64,000 nt of DNA from JABGQS01 sp963674545 (GTDB taxonomy: Bacteria; Bacillota; Clostridia; Christensenellales; SZUA-584). Position numbers and translations under genes: made by a program. The DNA lies in NCBI GenBank assembly GCA_963674545.2, contig CAXXFB010000001.1:1736001-1800000 (forward strand), written 5' to 3'. Shown here piece after piece: positions 52,527 to 60,706 of this stretch. Numbering within the stretch: the first letter of the stretch is position 1; each line of letters begins with the position of its first letter. The notes under the pieces are model-generated. The model was given only the letters and a program-made list of their open reading frames with translations. It ran no database searches and had not been told where the DNA came from.

Positions 52527-54527
52527 ATGGATAGCGAATATTTAAGGCTGTCAAGCAGGATAAAAAGCAACAAAGACGCAATAAGCGCACAGGCTATGGG
52601 GACGTTCCTCGGACTTGCGGATACCCCCGAAAGCTATGCAACAAACTCCGGTAAGCTTTTAAAGGTCAATAATACCGCCGACGGAATAGCTTTTTCTTCC
52701 GTGACTGGTTCAGGCACACTCATACCGGCAGGGTCTGTGTTGATGTGGACAAATACAAATGTGCCGGACGGTTGGCTGCTTTGCGACGGTTCAGCAGTAT
52801 CACGAACTGCCTATGAACATCTCTTTGCTTCTATTGGGACGACTTACGGAAGCGGCGATGGCAGCACGTCGTTCAACCTTCCGAACTTAAAGGGAAGATT
52901 TCCCATAGGTAAAAACGGCTCCGACTCCGATTTTAATACGCTGGGTGAAACAGGCGGTGAAAAAAGTCACACACTGACACAAAGCGAAGTTGCATCCCAT
53001 TCACATTCGATAGACCATGACCACGGCTCAGTAACATCAGGCTCTTCCAGCATCAGCCTTGGCTACAGTGAGGATAAAAGAATCATGAGCTACGTTCCGG
53101 ATGGTTCTCAATACAACGTAGTCGAAGATGTCAACGAAACTTATAATCACACTCATAGTGTCAACCTTCCAAACTACACTGGCAGCTCCGGCTCATCGGG
53201 AAGCGGCGGAGCGCACAATAACATGCCTCCTTTCATGGCTGTCGATTTTATAATATGCTGGCAGGACGTTAAAATACCCTTTAAAGGCGACAAGGGCGAA
53301 ACAGGAGCTGCAGGGGAAACAGGAGCAGCGGGGGCGGATGCGCCTGAACTTCAATATCAGTTTTCTTCAGACAACATAAACTGGCATCCGTTGTTTACTG
53401 CCGGCGATAAATATCTGAGGTTCAGTTCGGACGGCGGCTCTTCATGGGGCGATTCCATACTTTTTCAGGGACCGCAGGGCGAAACTGGAGATACCGGCCC
53501 ACAAGGCCCACAGGGAATACAGGGAGTCCAGGGTATATCCATAAGAAACAGAGGGGCTTGGGATTCTGCCATACAGTATATAAACGATTCGGTATATATT
53601 GATATTGTTGAGCACGAAGGCAGCGGCTATCTATGTAAACTTACAGCAACAGGTCAGGAGCCGCCTAATGCAGTTTACTGGGATTTGATAGTAAGCAAAG
53701 GAGACACAGGAGATACCGGAGATACGGGTGATACCGGGCCTGCCGGTGCAAACGCTCCAGCGGTACAGGCTGAATACTCCAGCGACAATTCAAGCTGGCA
53801 TTCGTCTTACCTTACTGGAGATTCCTATATACGGTTCTCTTACGACGGCGGAACAACTTTCGGAATGGGCACGCTGTTTAAAGGCACTGACGGGTTGGGC
53901 AGTGGAGATGTGACCGGCCCATCTTCATCAGCCAACAGCAACATTGCAGCTTTCGACGGCACCACCGGCAAGGCGATAAAAGACGGCGGTCAAACCATAG
54001 CGGAACTCACATCAGCGATAAAACTCGCAATATACCCAGTCGGGTCTATATACACTTCAGTAGACTCAACTTCACCGGAAACACTCTTCGGAGGATCGTG
54101 GGCTGCTTTCGGTGAAGGCAGGACACTCGTCGGCTTTAAAAGCGGTGACAGTGATTTTGGTACATCGGAAGGCACATGCGGCTCAAAAACACATACGCTG
54201 GCAATAAGTGAGATGCCCTCTCATACGCATACTCAAAATTCGCATAACCATACACAGAATGCACATAACCATGCGCAAAACTCACATAGACATAGCCTAG
54301 TACATAATGCGTCAACAGGTTCAGAGGGAGATTACGGTATACTTAAGAAAGCAACCGGTACCGCATATAACCAAACAATGTATACTGGCTACGCTACGGC
54401 GACAAACCAAGCAGCTACCGCAACAAACCAGAGCACAACCGCAACAAACCAGAACACAGGCGGTGGCAGTGCACACAATAACATTCAGCCGTCTATAACA
54501 GTTTATATGTGGAAAAGAACAGCGTAA
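52527..54527 (+). CDS. Collagen-like protein with two phage tail-collar domains
   Basis: This 666-residue protein starts with a short helical segment and a repeat-poor region. It then has a tail-collar/MdpB-type domain (about residues 60-250, with PAGSVLMWTNTNVPDGWLLC and FNLPNLKGRFPIG). Three collagen-like Gly-X-Y stretches alternate with small beta modules (QFSSDNINWHPLF, EYSSDNSSWHSSY). A second collar domain (about 515-666) opens IYPVGSIYTSVDS and ends in a histidine-rich HTHTQNSHNHTQNAHNH segment resembling the metal-binding knob of short tail fibres. Both collar domains end in AHNNMPPF/AHNNIQPS. There are no phage genes around and no signal peptide. AAGGAGG decides the start. Likely a trimeric fibre or surface adhesin. 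Confidence 0.82.
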   Translation: MDSEYLRLSSRIKSNKDAISAQAMGTFLGLADTPESYATNSGKLLKVNNTADGIAFSSVTGSGTLIPAGSVLMWTNTNVPDGWLLCDGSAVSRTAYEHLFASIGTTYGSGDGSTSFNLPNLKGRFPIGKNGSDSDFNTLGETGGEKSHTLTQSEVASHSHSIDHDHGSVTSGSSSISLGYSEDKRIMSYVPDGSQYNVVEDVNETYNHTHSVNLPNYTGSSGSSGSGGAHNNMPPFMAVDFIICWQDVKIPFKGDKGETGAAGETGAAGADAPELQYQFSSDNINWHPLFTAGDKYLRFSSDGGSSWGDSILFQGPQGETGDTGPQGPQGIQGVQGISIRNRGAWDSAIQYINDSVYIDIVEHEGSGYLCKLTATGQEPPNAVYWDLIVSKGDTGDTGDTGDTGPAGANAPAVQAEYSSDNSSWHSSYLTGDSYIRFSYDGGTTFGMGTLFKGTDGLGSGDVTGPSSSANSNIAAFDGTTGKAIKDGGQTIAELTSAIKLAIYPVGSIYTSVDSTSPETLFGGSWAAFGEGRTLVGFKSGDSDFGTSEGTCGSKTHTLAISEMPSHTHTQNSHNHTQNAHNHAQNSHRHSLVHNASTGSEGDYGILKKATGTAYNQTMYTGYATATNQAATATNQSTTATNQNTGGGSAHNNIQPSITVYMWKRTA

Positions 54528-54577
54528 TAAATAAATGTCCCTAGTGAAATTTTGATAAATAAGAATGATAAAATATC

Positions 54578-54600
54578 AGCCCGGCTTTTTTTGGCCGGGC
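54578..54600. other. Hairpin with T-run loop after the collagen-like gene
   Basis: GCCCGGC and GCCGGGC flank a T-rich eight-base loop. The T-run is in the loop rather than after the stem, so it is not a standard terminator, although it sits where one would be expected between convergent genes. Confidence 0.45.
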
Positions 54601-54635
54601 AATATAAATAGAACAGGAAATGTTTTGTTATACCC

Positions 54636-55019
54636 TTAGCTTTTTACTGCAACAGCTTCGATTTCTATCTTCACACCCATAGGCAGGTTAGCAACTTCCA
54701 CGCACGACCTTGCCGGGCATTCTTCGCTGAAAAAACCTGAATAGACTTTGTTGACCGCCGCGAAGTCCCGCATGTCCTTTAAAAACACAGTTGTCTTAAC
54801 AACATCGCCAAGGTCAGCGCCGGCTTCTTTTAAAACTTCGCTAAGGTTTGAAAGCGCCGCCTGCGCTTGTTCTTCAATACCTTCTCCGGCTATCATCTTG
54901 GTATTCTTGTCAATTGGTATCTGACCTGAAGTGTAAATAAAATCTCCAACCATTACTGCTTGTGAATACGGCCCTATAGCCGCTGGTGCGTTTTTAGTAC
55001 AGATTATCTTTTTATTCAT
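54636..55019 (-). CDS. RidA family reactive imine deaminase
   Basis: This 127-residue protein belongs to the RidA/YjgF family, which hydrolyses reactive enamine/imine intermediates made by PLP enzymes. Key motifs are APAAIGPYSQAVMVGDFIYTSGQ, the internal NLSEVLKEAGADLGDVVKTT and the active-site arginine in CPARSCVEVANLPMGVKIEI. The full family length is present. I prefer the ATG at 55019; a TTG two codons upstream is possible. It is monocistronic. Confidence 0.94.
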   Translation of the reverse strand: MNKKIICTKNAPAAIGPYSQAVMVGDFIYTSGQIPIDKNTKMIAGEGIEEQAQAALSNLSEVLKEAGADLGDVVKTTVFLKDMRDFAAVNKVYSGFFSEECPARSCVEVANLPMGVKIEIEAVAVKS

Positions 55020-55266
55020 AGTCAACCAAGCCCTTCTTTAAAAATAATTTGTTTTATTATATCACACTATCAGTCATTACCACAAAATGTATAAAAATTC
55101 AATTTAAGCTCTAAATCATACAAATTTTTTACGTTTAGATAGACGGTATATGTCCGAAAAGTTAACATTCCATAAATAAAAACAATAATACTATTTTTCT
55201 GTTTTGACTATGATATACTTGGGTTATAATAAAAACTCTGGCATAAAACCAGAGGAAAGGTCAAGT

Positions 55267-56112
55267 ATGATAAAACTGATATGCGACTCAACTTCCTATC
55301 TGCCAAAAGAGCTGATAGAAAAATATGATATAGACATTATCCCCTTAAGCGTGATCCTCGGGCCGGAAGTTATAGTTGAAACAAAGATAACAAACGAAGC
55401 TTTTTTCGAAAAGCTCGATAATAGCGATAGTCATCCAACGTCTTCCCAGCCTACAGTAGACGAAATCTCTTCCGTTTTTGAAAAATATATTTCCGCCGGT
55501 GACCGCATAATATTCATAAGTATTTCATCTAAAATGAGCGGTACATACTCCACAGCAACTTCGGTAAAAAATATGCTTCTTGAAAAGTATCCAAATGCAG
55601 GCATAGAGATCATCGATTCAGAATCGAACTGTATGCAGATGGGCTATGTAGTTCTCGCTGCTGCAAAGAAAATAGCCGACGGCGGCAGTTTTGAAGAGGC
55701 TGCTAATGCAGCAAAAAACAACATAAGCAAATCAAGAATGCTTTTTATACCTGAGCACTTGAAATATCTTCAAAAATCTGGAAGACTCAGTAAGATCGGC
55801 GCTATAGCAGCCAGTGTCCTCAATATCGTTCCCATACTGACTGTTACAAACGGCAATGCAGATGTCTTCGCTAAGATCCGAACCCGGATAAAAGCCAAAA
55901 AAACTATGCTTTCAGAGCTCTCTTTCGATATCTCAAACAACGGCGTATCAGACATCTCAGTGCTTCATATAAACAGCAGAGCTGAAGCTGAGAATCTGAA
56001 AGAAGCTGTCCTCAAGCTTATTAAAACAAATGTTATTCTGTCTTCAATTGGTCCGGTAATAGGCTCACATGTAGGCCCCGGAACAATCGGCCTCGTTTGG
56101 TGCAGAAAATAA
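55267..56112 (+). CDS. DegV family fatty acid-binding protein
   Basis: This 281-residue protein has the DegV fold that binds a long-chain fatty acid (FakB-like). The N-terminal LICDSTSYLPKELIEKYDIDIIPLSV, the SHPTSSQPTVDEISSVFEKY segment, ISISSKMSGTYSTATSV and IGPVIGSHVGPGTIGLVW are diagnostic. In Gram-positive bacteria such proteins can present fatty acids to FakA kinase, which is not encoded here. The ATG at 55267 is preferred because AGGAAAGG precedes it. Confidence 0.93.
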   Translation: MIKLICDSTSYLPKELIEKYDIDIIPLSVILGPEVIVETKITNEAFFEKLDNSDSHPTSSQPTVDEISSVFEKYISAGDRIIFISISSKMSGTYSTATSVKNMLLEKYPNAGIEIIDSESNCMQMGYVVLAAAKKIADGGSFEEAANAAKNNISKSRMLFIPEHLKYLQKSGRLSKIGAIAASVLNIVPILTVTNGNADVFAKIRTRIKAKKTMLSELSFDISNNGVSDISVLHINSRAEAENLKEAVLKLIKTNVILSSIGPVIGSHVGPGTIGLVWCRK

Positions 56113-56121
56113 TATTAAAAA

Positions 56122-56150
56122 AAGGCGCCCTCTAGAGGGCGCCTTTTTAT
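56122..56150. terminator. Bidirectional terminator between degV-like and DUF134 genes
   Basis: AAAGGCGCCCTCTAGAGGGCGCCTTT is a near-perfect palindromic stem with a TCTAGA centre and T/A-rich flanks, lying between the two convergent genes. Confidence 0.9.
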
Positions 56151-56162
56151 TTGCAGAATCTA

Positions 56163-56528
56163 TTAGTTTTCGTTCCTGCCTCCACGCCGCTGGTGCCTGT
56201 TGCATCCTTTGCACATCGGCTGGTTTCTCTTCTTGACACACAAGGAATAATCTCCTCCGCTTATCTTCAAAACCTTAACGTTGATTATACTGTCGGCGAT
56301 TTTCTTTCGTGCATCGTTATACAGCCTCTGAACAGTAGACCTTGCAACTCCCATCACCTGAGCACACTGCTCCTGGTTCATGTTTTCATGATCGATAAGC
56401 CTTACTACTTCATACTCTTCAACGCTCATAACCACAGCTTCAGAATCCGGACTTCGTGCTCCTGAAGGCGTGAAGGTGTCTACCTGCGGTACATCACATA
56501 TTTTCTTTGGAATCCTTGGTCTAGACAA
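56163..56528 (-). CDS. DUF134 helix-turn-helix protein
   Basis: This 121-residue protein has the DUF134 (UPF0251) layout. An N-terminal SRPRIPKKICDVPQVDTF is followed by an acidic VVMSVEEYEVVRLIDHENM and a sigma-region-4-like helix-turn-helix MNQEQCAQVMGVARSTVQRL. A CxxC-type end (SLCVKKRNQPMCKGCNRH) is rich in cysteine and could bind iron or zinc. It is a likely regulator of the divergent NifX/MinD genes, with which DUF134 genes are often clustered. The start is a TTG at 56528 behind GGGGGA, giving the family's usual M-x-RPR beginning. Confidence 0.87.
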   Translation of the reverse strand: MSRPRIPKKICDVPQVDTFTPSGARSPDSEAVVMSVEEYEVVRLIDHENMNQEQCAQVMGVARSTVQRLYNDARKKIADSIINVKVLKISGGDYSLCVKKRNQPMCKGCNRHQRRGGRNEN

Positions 56529-56645
56529 AATACCATCCCCCGTCAACTTACAAAATCTTTACGGGATATTATATCATAGCCTTAAAGATTGTTCAAAAAG
56601 AAAATTATCAGATAAACACCGCCGCTTTCATTGCTATCATTCTTT

Positions 56646-56948
56646 CTAGCTGTTTTCTTTAAGCTTTTGGTTTTCCTTTATCAGCCTCTCATTCTCTGCA
56701 CTTAGCGCATCAAGCCTTTTTTCAAGCTCACCTGCCCTTGCATCGATCGTATCTGCAGACTTCTCAATATCAGTATCTGCAATTCCTCTGCTGTAAAAAC
56801 CCCGCTTAAGACATCTGCGGTTTCCTCTTCCTCGGCCCATTCCACGTCCGCTGTATACTGCCGATTCCGCATTCGGGTTGCATCTTCCAAAGCCTCCGCC
56901 TGTCATAGCTCCTTGGCCGAGCGGTCCTGTTCCATCCATTCCTGGCAT
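56646..56948 (-). CDS. DUF5320-type glycine-rich coiled-coil protein
   Basis: This 100-residue protein starts MPGMDGTGPLGQGAMTGGGFG and continues with a glycine/arginine-rich stretch (YSGRGMGRGRGNRRCLKRG). The second half is a heptad-type coiled coil (ARAGELEKRLDALSAENERL). The layout matches DUF5320 proteins that occur next to DUF134 and NifX/NifB-domain genes in anaerobes. AGGAGG precedes the ATG at 56948. It is transcribed from the divergent promoter region ahead of DUF134. Function unknown. Confidence 0.85.
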   Translation of the reverse strand: MPGMDGTGPLGQGAMTGGGFGRCNPNAESAVYSGRGMGRGRGNRRCLKRGFYSRGIADTDIEKSADTIDARAGELEKRLDALSAENERLIKENQKLKENS

Positions 56949-56975
56949 ACTATTCACCTCCTGATTTCTTTTTTT

Positions 56976-57099
56976 GGGTATATGCCCTTTTCAATTACTA
57001 TTATACATAGTTTCGGGCATATGTCAATAATATTTACACAATTATTATTGACAAATGCTATAAACAAAGCTATTCTTTAAATGGTATATGTCAATAATG
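56976..57099. promoter_or_regulatory. Symmetrical divergent promoter region with repeated operator-like sites
   Basis: The - strand promoter has TTGACA (57027-57022) and TATAAT (57005-57000) with a 16-base spacer. The + strand promoter has TTGACA (57048-57053) and TATTCT (57071-57076) with a 17-base spacer. The two -35 boxes lie within an inverted repeat: GCATATGTCAATAAT (57017-57031) and ATTATTGACAAATGC (57044-57058), matching at 14 of 15 positions. A further copy, TATATGTCAATAAT, is at 57085-57098 near the + strand start site. A related GGGTATATGCCC is at 56976-56987 in the - strand leader. The shared core is GG-y-ATATG-y-C. Confidence 0.75.
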
Positions 57100-57173
57100 A
57101 TGTTTTGTGCATTAACGAACAAAGAATTTACGGTCGCAGTATTCGGGGCCGCAACAATAACGGAGGCTAAAAA

Positions 57174-57539
57174 ATGATAATAGGAATTTCGTCAACGGGA
57201 AACAGTATGCAGAGCGCTCTTGATATGCGTTTTGGAAGGTGCAGCTTTTTTGCAATATACGATACAGATACAAAAACAGCTAAGTTTGTAGAAAATGCAG
57301 CAGTCTCAGCAAGCGGAGGAGCAGGAACGGCAGCATCCCAGGTTATGATAGACAACGATGCCGAGATTATAATCACCGGCAACATGGGGCCAAATGCTTA
57401 TGGTGTTTTTTCCGGCTCAGATATAAAAGTATACAGGTGTGCAAGTATATCTCTGGAGAATGCTATCCAGCTTTTCCTCGACTCAAAGCTTGAGCCTATA
57501 TCAAACGCAGGCCCTGCTCATGCGGGCATGAACCGTTAG
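57174..57539 (+). CDS. NifX/NifB-domain metal-cluster protein (first)
   Basis: This 121-residue protein has the dinitrogenase iron-molybdenum cofactor-binding fold found in NifX, NafY, the C-terminus of NifB and the orange protein. The typical opening MIIGISSTGNSMQSALDMRFGRCSFFAIYD-like segment has SALDMRFGRCSFFAIYDTD, and EIIITGNMGPNAYGVFSGS is the second conserved stretch. No nitrogenase genes are near, so a general metal-cluster carrier role is more likely. It is first of a four-gene set with two ferredoxin-MinD ATPases and a second NifX-type protein. GGAGG precedes the ATG. Confidence 0.88.
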   Translation: MIIGISSTGNSMQSALDMRFGRCSFFAIYDTDTKTAKFVENAAVSASGGAGTAASQVMIDNDAEIIITGNMGPNAYGVFSGSDIKVYRCASISLENAIQLFLDSKLEPISNAGPAHAGMNR

Positions 57540-57553
57540 CCGGAGGATAATAC

Positions 57554-58375
57554 GTGAATCTATGCATACTTAGCGGCAAGGGCGGCACAGGAAAAACTAC
57601 GGTCTCAACAAACCTTGCGCTGATGACCGGCTCAAACTATATAGACTGTGATGTTGAAGAACCAAACGGCTTTATATTCTTAAGGCCGTCAGAAGTTTCT
57701 TCCACAGACGTAACTGTTGAATATCCAGTCATAGACCCTGAAAAATGCACACTCTGCAAAAAATGTTCTGATGTATGCCAGTTCAATTCACTAGTGACAA
57801 CAAAAAAGAGTGTAATGGTGTTCGACAAACTCTGCCACAGCTGCGGTGCGTGCGAGCTCGTATGCGAGCCCGGCGCCCTTCACTACTCTCAAAGAAAGGT
57901 CGGCACTGTAGAGCAGGGGCTTTGCGGCAGCATTACAGCCAAAAGGGGAATACTGAATGTCGGCGAACACATGGGGGTTCCGCTTATAAACGAACTCCTT
58001 AACAGCCTTTCTTCAAGCGACAATATACTCGACTGCCCTCCGGGCACATCCTGTAACGTGGTAAGTACAATAGAACATGCAGACAAAGCTTTGCTTGTGA
58101 CTGAACCGACCGTTTTCGGTTTGCACGATCTCTCGCTAGCAGTAAGCCTTCTTTCCAGCAGAAGCATACCGTTTGGAGTAGTGATAAACAAATATGACGG
58201 TAAGAACACGCTCATAGAAGATTTTTGTGAAGAAACAGGGATACCGATAATCGGTACTATAAGCTATAGCCGTCAGGCAGCAGAAGTATATTCTAAAGGC
58301 GGTATGCTAACAGACATACCTCAAATTAGAGCCGAGTTCGAAAAAATCGCTTCCGGCATCAGGGAGGCGATATAG
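57554..58375 (+). CDS. MinD/Mrp-like ATPase with inserted ferredoxin domain (first)
   Basis: This 273-residue P-loop ATPase opens with the deviant Walker A SGKGGTGKTTVSTNLALM. It has an inserted 2x[4Fe-4S] ferredoxin region (about residues 60-115) with CTLCKKCSDVCQFNSL and CHSCGACELVCEPGAL, and later DCPPGTSCNVVSTIEHAD (switch II region) and VINKYDG. Proteins of this type are paired and act in cluster assembly or the orange-protein complex. The start is a GTG 14 bases after the NifX-like gene behind GGAGGA. The second ATPase starts immediately after its stop. Confidence 0.9.
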   Translation: MNLCILSGKGGTGKTTVSTNLALMTGSNYIDCDVEEPNGFIFLRPSEVSSTDVTVEYPVIDPEKCTLCKKCSDVCQFNSLVTTKKSVMVFDKLCHSCGACELVCEPGALHYSQRKVGTVEQGLCGSITAKRGILNVGEHMGVPLINELLNSLSSSDNILDCPPGTSCNVVSTIEHADKALLVTEPTVFGLHDLSLAVSLLSSRSIPFGVVINKYDGKNTLIEDFCEETGIPIIGTISYSRQAAEVYSKGGMLTDIPQIRAEFEKIASGIREAI

Positions 58376-59251
58376 ATGGAGCTGACTGTAATAAGCGGCA
58401 AAGGCGGCACAGGGAAAACAACAATTGCTATGGCGCTGTCCCAGCTTTTCGAATCACGCGTGATGTCCGATTGCGATGTTGACGCTGCTAATCTCTATCT
58501 GTATAAAAATGGCAGCGATATTAAAAAAGAATATTTTTACGCAGGCAAAACAGCAAGAATTAACGAAAGGTTCTGCACCCAGTGCAGAGAGTGTGAACAA
58601 ATCTGCAGGTTTGGCGCAACCAGAAACTTCGTTATAGACCCTTATAAATGCGAGGGTTGCGGAGCCTGTCAAATCGTTTGTCCAACGGATGCTATAGATT
58701 TAAAAGACAAAAAAGCTGCCGATTCATATATAACAAAAACAGATGAAGGCTATCTTACTCGGGCCCGGATGGAAATAGGCAGTGACGGTTCGGGCAAGCT
58801 TATAACAAATCTTAGGCAAACCGCACGCAACTTTGCAGAGGAAGACGACGTTATAATAATAGACGGCTCTCCAGGCATAGGCTGCCCCGTCATATCTTCG
58901 ATAACGGGAACCGATTTGGTATTAATCGTCACAGAACCCACGCTTTCAGGTAAAAGCGACTTCGAGCGCATTGCTCAGCTTTGCACATACTTTGGCATCC
59001 AAACGTTTGCGTGCATAAACAAATACGATATAAACGAACAGATAGCCGAACAGATAGAAAACTACAGCACGCAGCAGGGTATTGAAATGATAGGGAAAAT
59101 ACCATATGACGAGACAGTTGTCGAATCAATAAACAACCTTAAACCGATCACTGATTATGAAAGCAGCAAAGCAAACAAAGCAATTAGAAGTATGTATAAA
59201 ACATTATCGGTCTATACCGATCGTATTATAACAAAACAAAAAGGAGAATAA
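58376..59251 (+). CDS. MinD/Mrp-like ATPase with inserted ferredoxin domain (second)
   Basis: This 291-residue protein is the paralogous partner of the preceding ATPase. Walker A is ISGKGGTGKTTIAMALSQLF. The ferredoxin insert (about residues 60-110) has CTQCRECEQICRFGA and CEGCGACQIVCPTDAI. Switch II is IIIDGSPGIGCPVISSI, and CINKYDINEQIAEQIE follows. It is translated directly after the upstream gene without a gap, which favours a heterodimer. A short gap of two bases leads to the second NifX-like gene. Confidence 0.9.
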   Translation: MELTVISGKGGTGKTTIAMALSQLFESRVMSDCDVDAANLYLYKNGSDIKKEYFYAGKTARINERFCTQCRECEQICRFGATRNFVIDPYKCEGCGACQIVCPTDAIDLKDKKAADSYITKTDEGYLTRARMEIGSDGSGKLITNLRQTARNFAEEDDVIIIDGSPGIGCPVISSITGTDLVLIVTEPTLSGKSDFERIAQLCTYFGIQTFACINKYDINEQIAEQIENYSTQQGIEMIGKIPYDETVVESINNLKPITDYESSKANKAIRSMYKTLSVYTDRIITKQKGE

Positions 59252-59253
59252 CT

Positions 59254-59613
59254 ATGAAAATAGCAGTAGCGACAGAAAACAAAAACGTATCAGCACACTT
59301 CGGACATTGTGCCGGGTTCACGATATATGACATCGAAAACGGCAAAGTGTCATCCAGCAATTTCGTTCCGAATCCAGGCCATGAACCGGGGTTTCTTCCC
59401 GTGTTCCTCAGCGGTTTAAATGTCAACCTGATAATAGCCGGAGGAATGGGAGAGCGGGCGCAAACCCTTTTCTCTCAGAACAATATAGAAACGGTTGTGG
59501 GCGCAAGCGGTCCTGCAGATGAAGCGGTTAACTCTTATCTTGCCGGCAGCCTTGAATCTGTCGGAGAATATTGCACAGATCACGCCCACGAAGACAGCTG
59601 CGGCGGTCACTAA
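59254..59613 (+). CDS. NifX/NifB-domain metal-cluster protein (second)
   Basis: This 119-residue protein shares the NifX fold with the one at 57174. MKIAVATENKNVSAHFGHCAG has the HFGHC metal-binding core, followed by FTIYDIENGKV and LIIAGGMGERAQTLF. It ends in a cysteine/histidine tail, CTDHAHEDSCGGH, that could hold a metal in addition. HFGHC is the classical signature of the group, whereas the first protein has RFGRC. GGAG precedes the ATG. It closes the operon. Confidence 0.9.
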   Translation: MKIAVATENKNVSAHFGHCAGFTIYDIENGKVSSSNFVPNPGHEPGFLPVFLSGLNVNLIIAGGMGERAQTLFSQNNIETVVGASGPADEAVNSYLAGSLESVGEYCTDHAHEDSCGGH

Positions 59614-59647
59614 ACTATAGCATAAACCTAAATCCCAATATATCCTA

Positions 59648-59684
59648 AAGGAAAAGCACACGCTCCCCTTGTGTGCTTTTTCCC
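59648..59684. terminator. Bidirectional terminator between the NifX cluster and rfbB
   Basis: GGAAAAGCACAC (59650-59661) pairs with GTGTGCTTTT and CC across an eight-to-nine base loop. Ts follow on the + strand and a GC-poor stretch follows on the - strand. Confidence 0.75.
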
Positions 59685-59706
59685 TCTTCCAGCTCTCTAT
59701 ACACCT

Positions 59707-60693
59707 TTAACTGTAAGCTTTTTTATACCACTCAACAGTTCTTAAAAGTTCTTCTTCAAAATCGTGCTCCGGCAGCCACCCTAAGCCCCTTATCTTATCC
59801 GTATCTATTGCGTATCTAAAGTCATGCGCCAGCCTGTCGTGAACGTGATCAATAAGGCTCAGCGGTTTGCCAAGGGCTTCAAGTATCATATTTACAACAT
59901 CGATATTCGTTCTCCTCTGTCCCGTCCCGATGTTGTATATTTCGCCCGGTCTTCCGTATATGAGCGCCTTCTCTATAGCCCTTGCATTGTCTAACACATA
60001 TATCCAATCCCGTTTCTGTGAACCGTCTCCGTAAAGCGGAAGTCTCTTATCCGCAAGCGCCAGCTTTATAAACAGCGGTATCAGCTTTTCAGGATACTGC
60101 CTTTCCCCGAAGTTGTTCGAGCTGCGGGTAATTATCGCCGGAAAACGATATGTCTTCATGAACGAGCGAACAATCAGGTCTGCTGCTGCTTTGCTTGCTG
60201 CGTAAGGGCTGTTTGGAAGAAGCGGAGCTCTCTCGTCTGCACTGCCGCTTTGCATACTTCCGTAAACCTCATCTGTCGAAACCTGCAGGAATACTCTTCC
60301 CTCTTTAAACAGCGGATATCCATATCCGTCCATTCCCCTTTGCCACGCTTCCTTTGCTGCTGAAAGAAGGCACTGTGTTCCGTAAACATTGGTATGCACA
60401 AATATATCAGGCGCACTGATAGAATTATCCACATGTGTCTGGGCGGCGAAGTTAACAATATAATCAAAATCATGCTTGACTATTATATCTTTCATCAATT
60501 GTCCGTTTGTAATATCCGCTTTTATGAACTCATGGTTGGACGCTTTTTCAAGCGCTTTAAGATTCTTAACGCTTCCTGCGTATGTTAAAAGGTCAATAGT
60601 AACGAATCGCCAATTCGGATATTTGTTTGCCATCATCTCCACAAAGTGCGATCCTATAAACCCTGCACCGCCGGTTACCAATACAGTTTTCAT
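59707..60693 (-). CDS. rfbB: dTDP-glucose 4,6-dehydratase
   Basis: This 328-residue extended SDR converts dTDP-glucose to dTDP-4-keto-6-deoxyglucose. The NAD motif VTGGAGFIGSHFVEMMANKYP is at the N-terminus, and DLLTYAGSVKNLKALE is the RfbB-type substrate-side segment. NFAAQTHVDNSI, the DEVYGS motif and YAASKAAADLIV (YxxxK) follow. GAPLL-type LLPNSPY and FGERQYPEKLIPLFI are also family-specific. GGAGGAG before the ATG at 60693 decides the start. It supplies the substrate for the WecE-like aminotransferase encoded upstream. Confidence 0.93.
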   Translation of the reverse strand: MKTVLVTGGAGFIGSHFVEMMANKYPNWRFVTIDLLTYAGSVKNLKALEKASNHEFIKADITNGQLMKDIIVKHDFDYIVNFAAQTHVDNSISAPDIFVHTNVYGTQCLLSAAKEAWQRGMDGYGYPLFKEGRVFLQVSTDEVYGSMQSGSADERAPLLPNSPYAASKAAADLIVRSFMKTYRFPAIITRSSNNFGERQYPEKLIPLFIKLALADKRLPLYGDGSQKRDWIYVLDNARAIEKALIYGRPGEIYNIGTGQRRTNIDVVNMILEALGKPLSLIDHVHDRLAHDFRYAIDTDKIRGLGWLPEHDFEEELLRTVEWYKKAYS

Positions 60694-60706
60694 AGCTCTC
60701 CTCCGC

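Noticed and set aside
52527..54527. A prophage remnant
   Set aside because: Only the collar/collagen-like gene looks phage-like. Neighbours are ordinary chromosomal genes and no attachment site repeats were seen.
57174..59613. Nitrogenase (nif) operon
   Set aside because: NifX-fold and MinD-ferredoxin proteins are present but no nifHDK, nifB radical-SAM or nifE/N genes, so nitrogen fixation is not supported.
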